5,856 nt of DNA from an uncultured Thermomicrobiales bacterium (GTDB lineage Bacteria; Chloroflexota; Chloroflexia; Thermomicrobiales; UBA6265), in assembly GCA_902806395.1 (NCBI GenBank), contig CADCWH010000146.1:1-5856 (forward strand), given 5' to 3'. Below, piece after piece: positions 5,831 through 5,856 of this stretch. Numbering within the stretch: position 1 is the stretch's first letter; every line of letters starts with the position of its first letter. A program made the position numbers and the translations under genes. The notes below the pieces were generated by a model. The model was not told where the DNA came from. It worked only from the letters and a program-made list of their open reading frames with translations, and made no database searches.

Positions 5831-5856
5831 CCACGCGACGCGGGGACCCGACCGAT

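Overview
The window is GC-rich bacterial DNA with five complete protein genes and no RNA genes, CRISPR array, insertion sequence or prophage signature that I can see. High GC, purine-rich ribosome binding sites, GTG starts and a Tat-exported ferritin-like protein with a short Ala/Thr/Pro tail suggest a Chloroflexota bacterium, perhaps of the Thermomicrobia type. Actinobacteria are the main alternative. This placement is inferred from style, not from a marker gene.

Layout. On the minus strand (right half first), a class I SAM-dependent methyltransferase (1269-2063) is followed after 166 nt by a secreted protein with two related DUF4352-like beta-sandwich domains (8-1102). A divergent intergenic region of about 306 nt (2064-2369) separates these from three plus-strand genes. 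The first is a Tat-exported ferritin-like diiron protein (2370-3065). The second is a close paralogue without any export signal (3197-3835). The third is a cytoplasmic GH15 glucoamylase/trehalase-type glycoside hydrolase (3953-5830). The last 26 nt hold nothing recognisable.

How the genes fit together. The two ferritin-like genes are an evident tandem duplication. Both keep a complete set of candidate diiron ligands, but one copy is addressed outside the membrane and the other stays in the cytoplasm, so the pair may handle iron or oxidative/desiccation stress on both sides of the membrane. The methyltransferase, the DUF4352-like protein and the GH15 enzyme have no obvious shared pathway with them; the neighbourhood looks mostly like co-location of housekeeping or stress genes.

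The non-coding DNA is richer in inverted repeats than the genes require. There is a 15-bp perfect hairpin between the second ferritin and GH15, a two-part hairpin in the ferritin-ferritin spacer, a perfect 8-bp inverted repeat and further hairpins in the divergent region, and a hairpin straddling the methyltransferase stop codon. I found no convincing wholly novel system. The best leads are the exported/cytosolic ferritin pair, the 15-bp hairpin that leaves almost no room for a GH15 promoter, and the divergent C-terminal active-site region of the GH15 enzyme.
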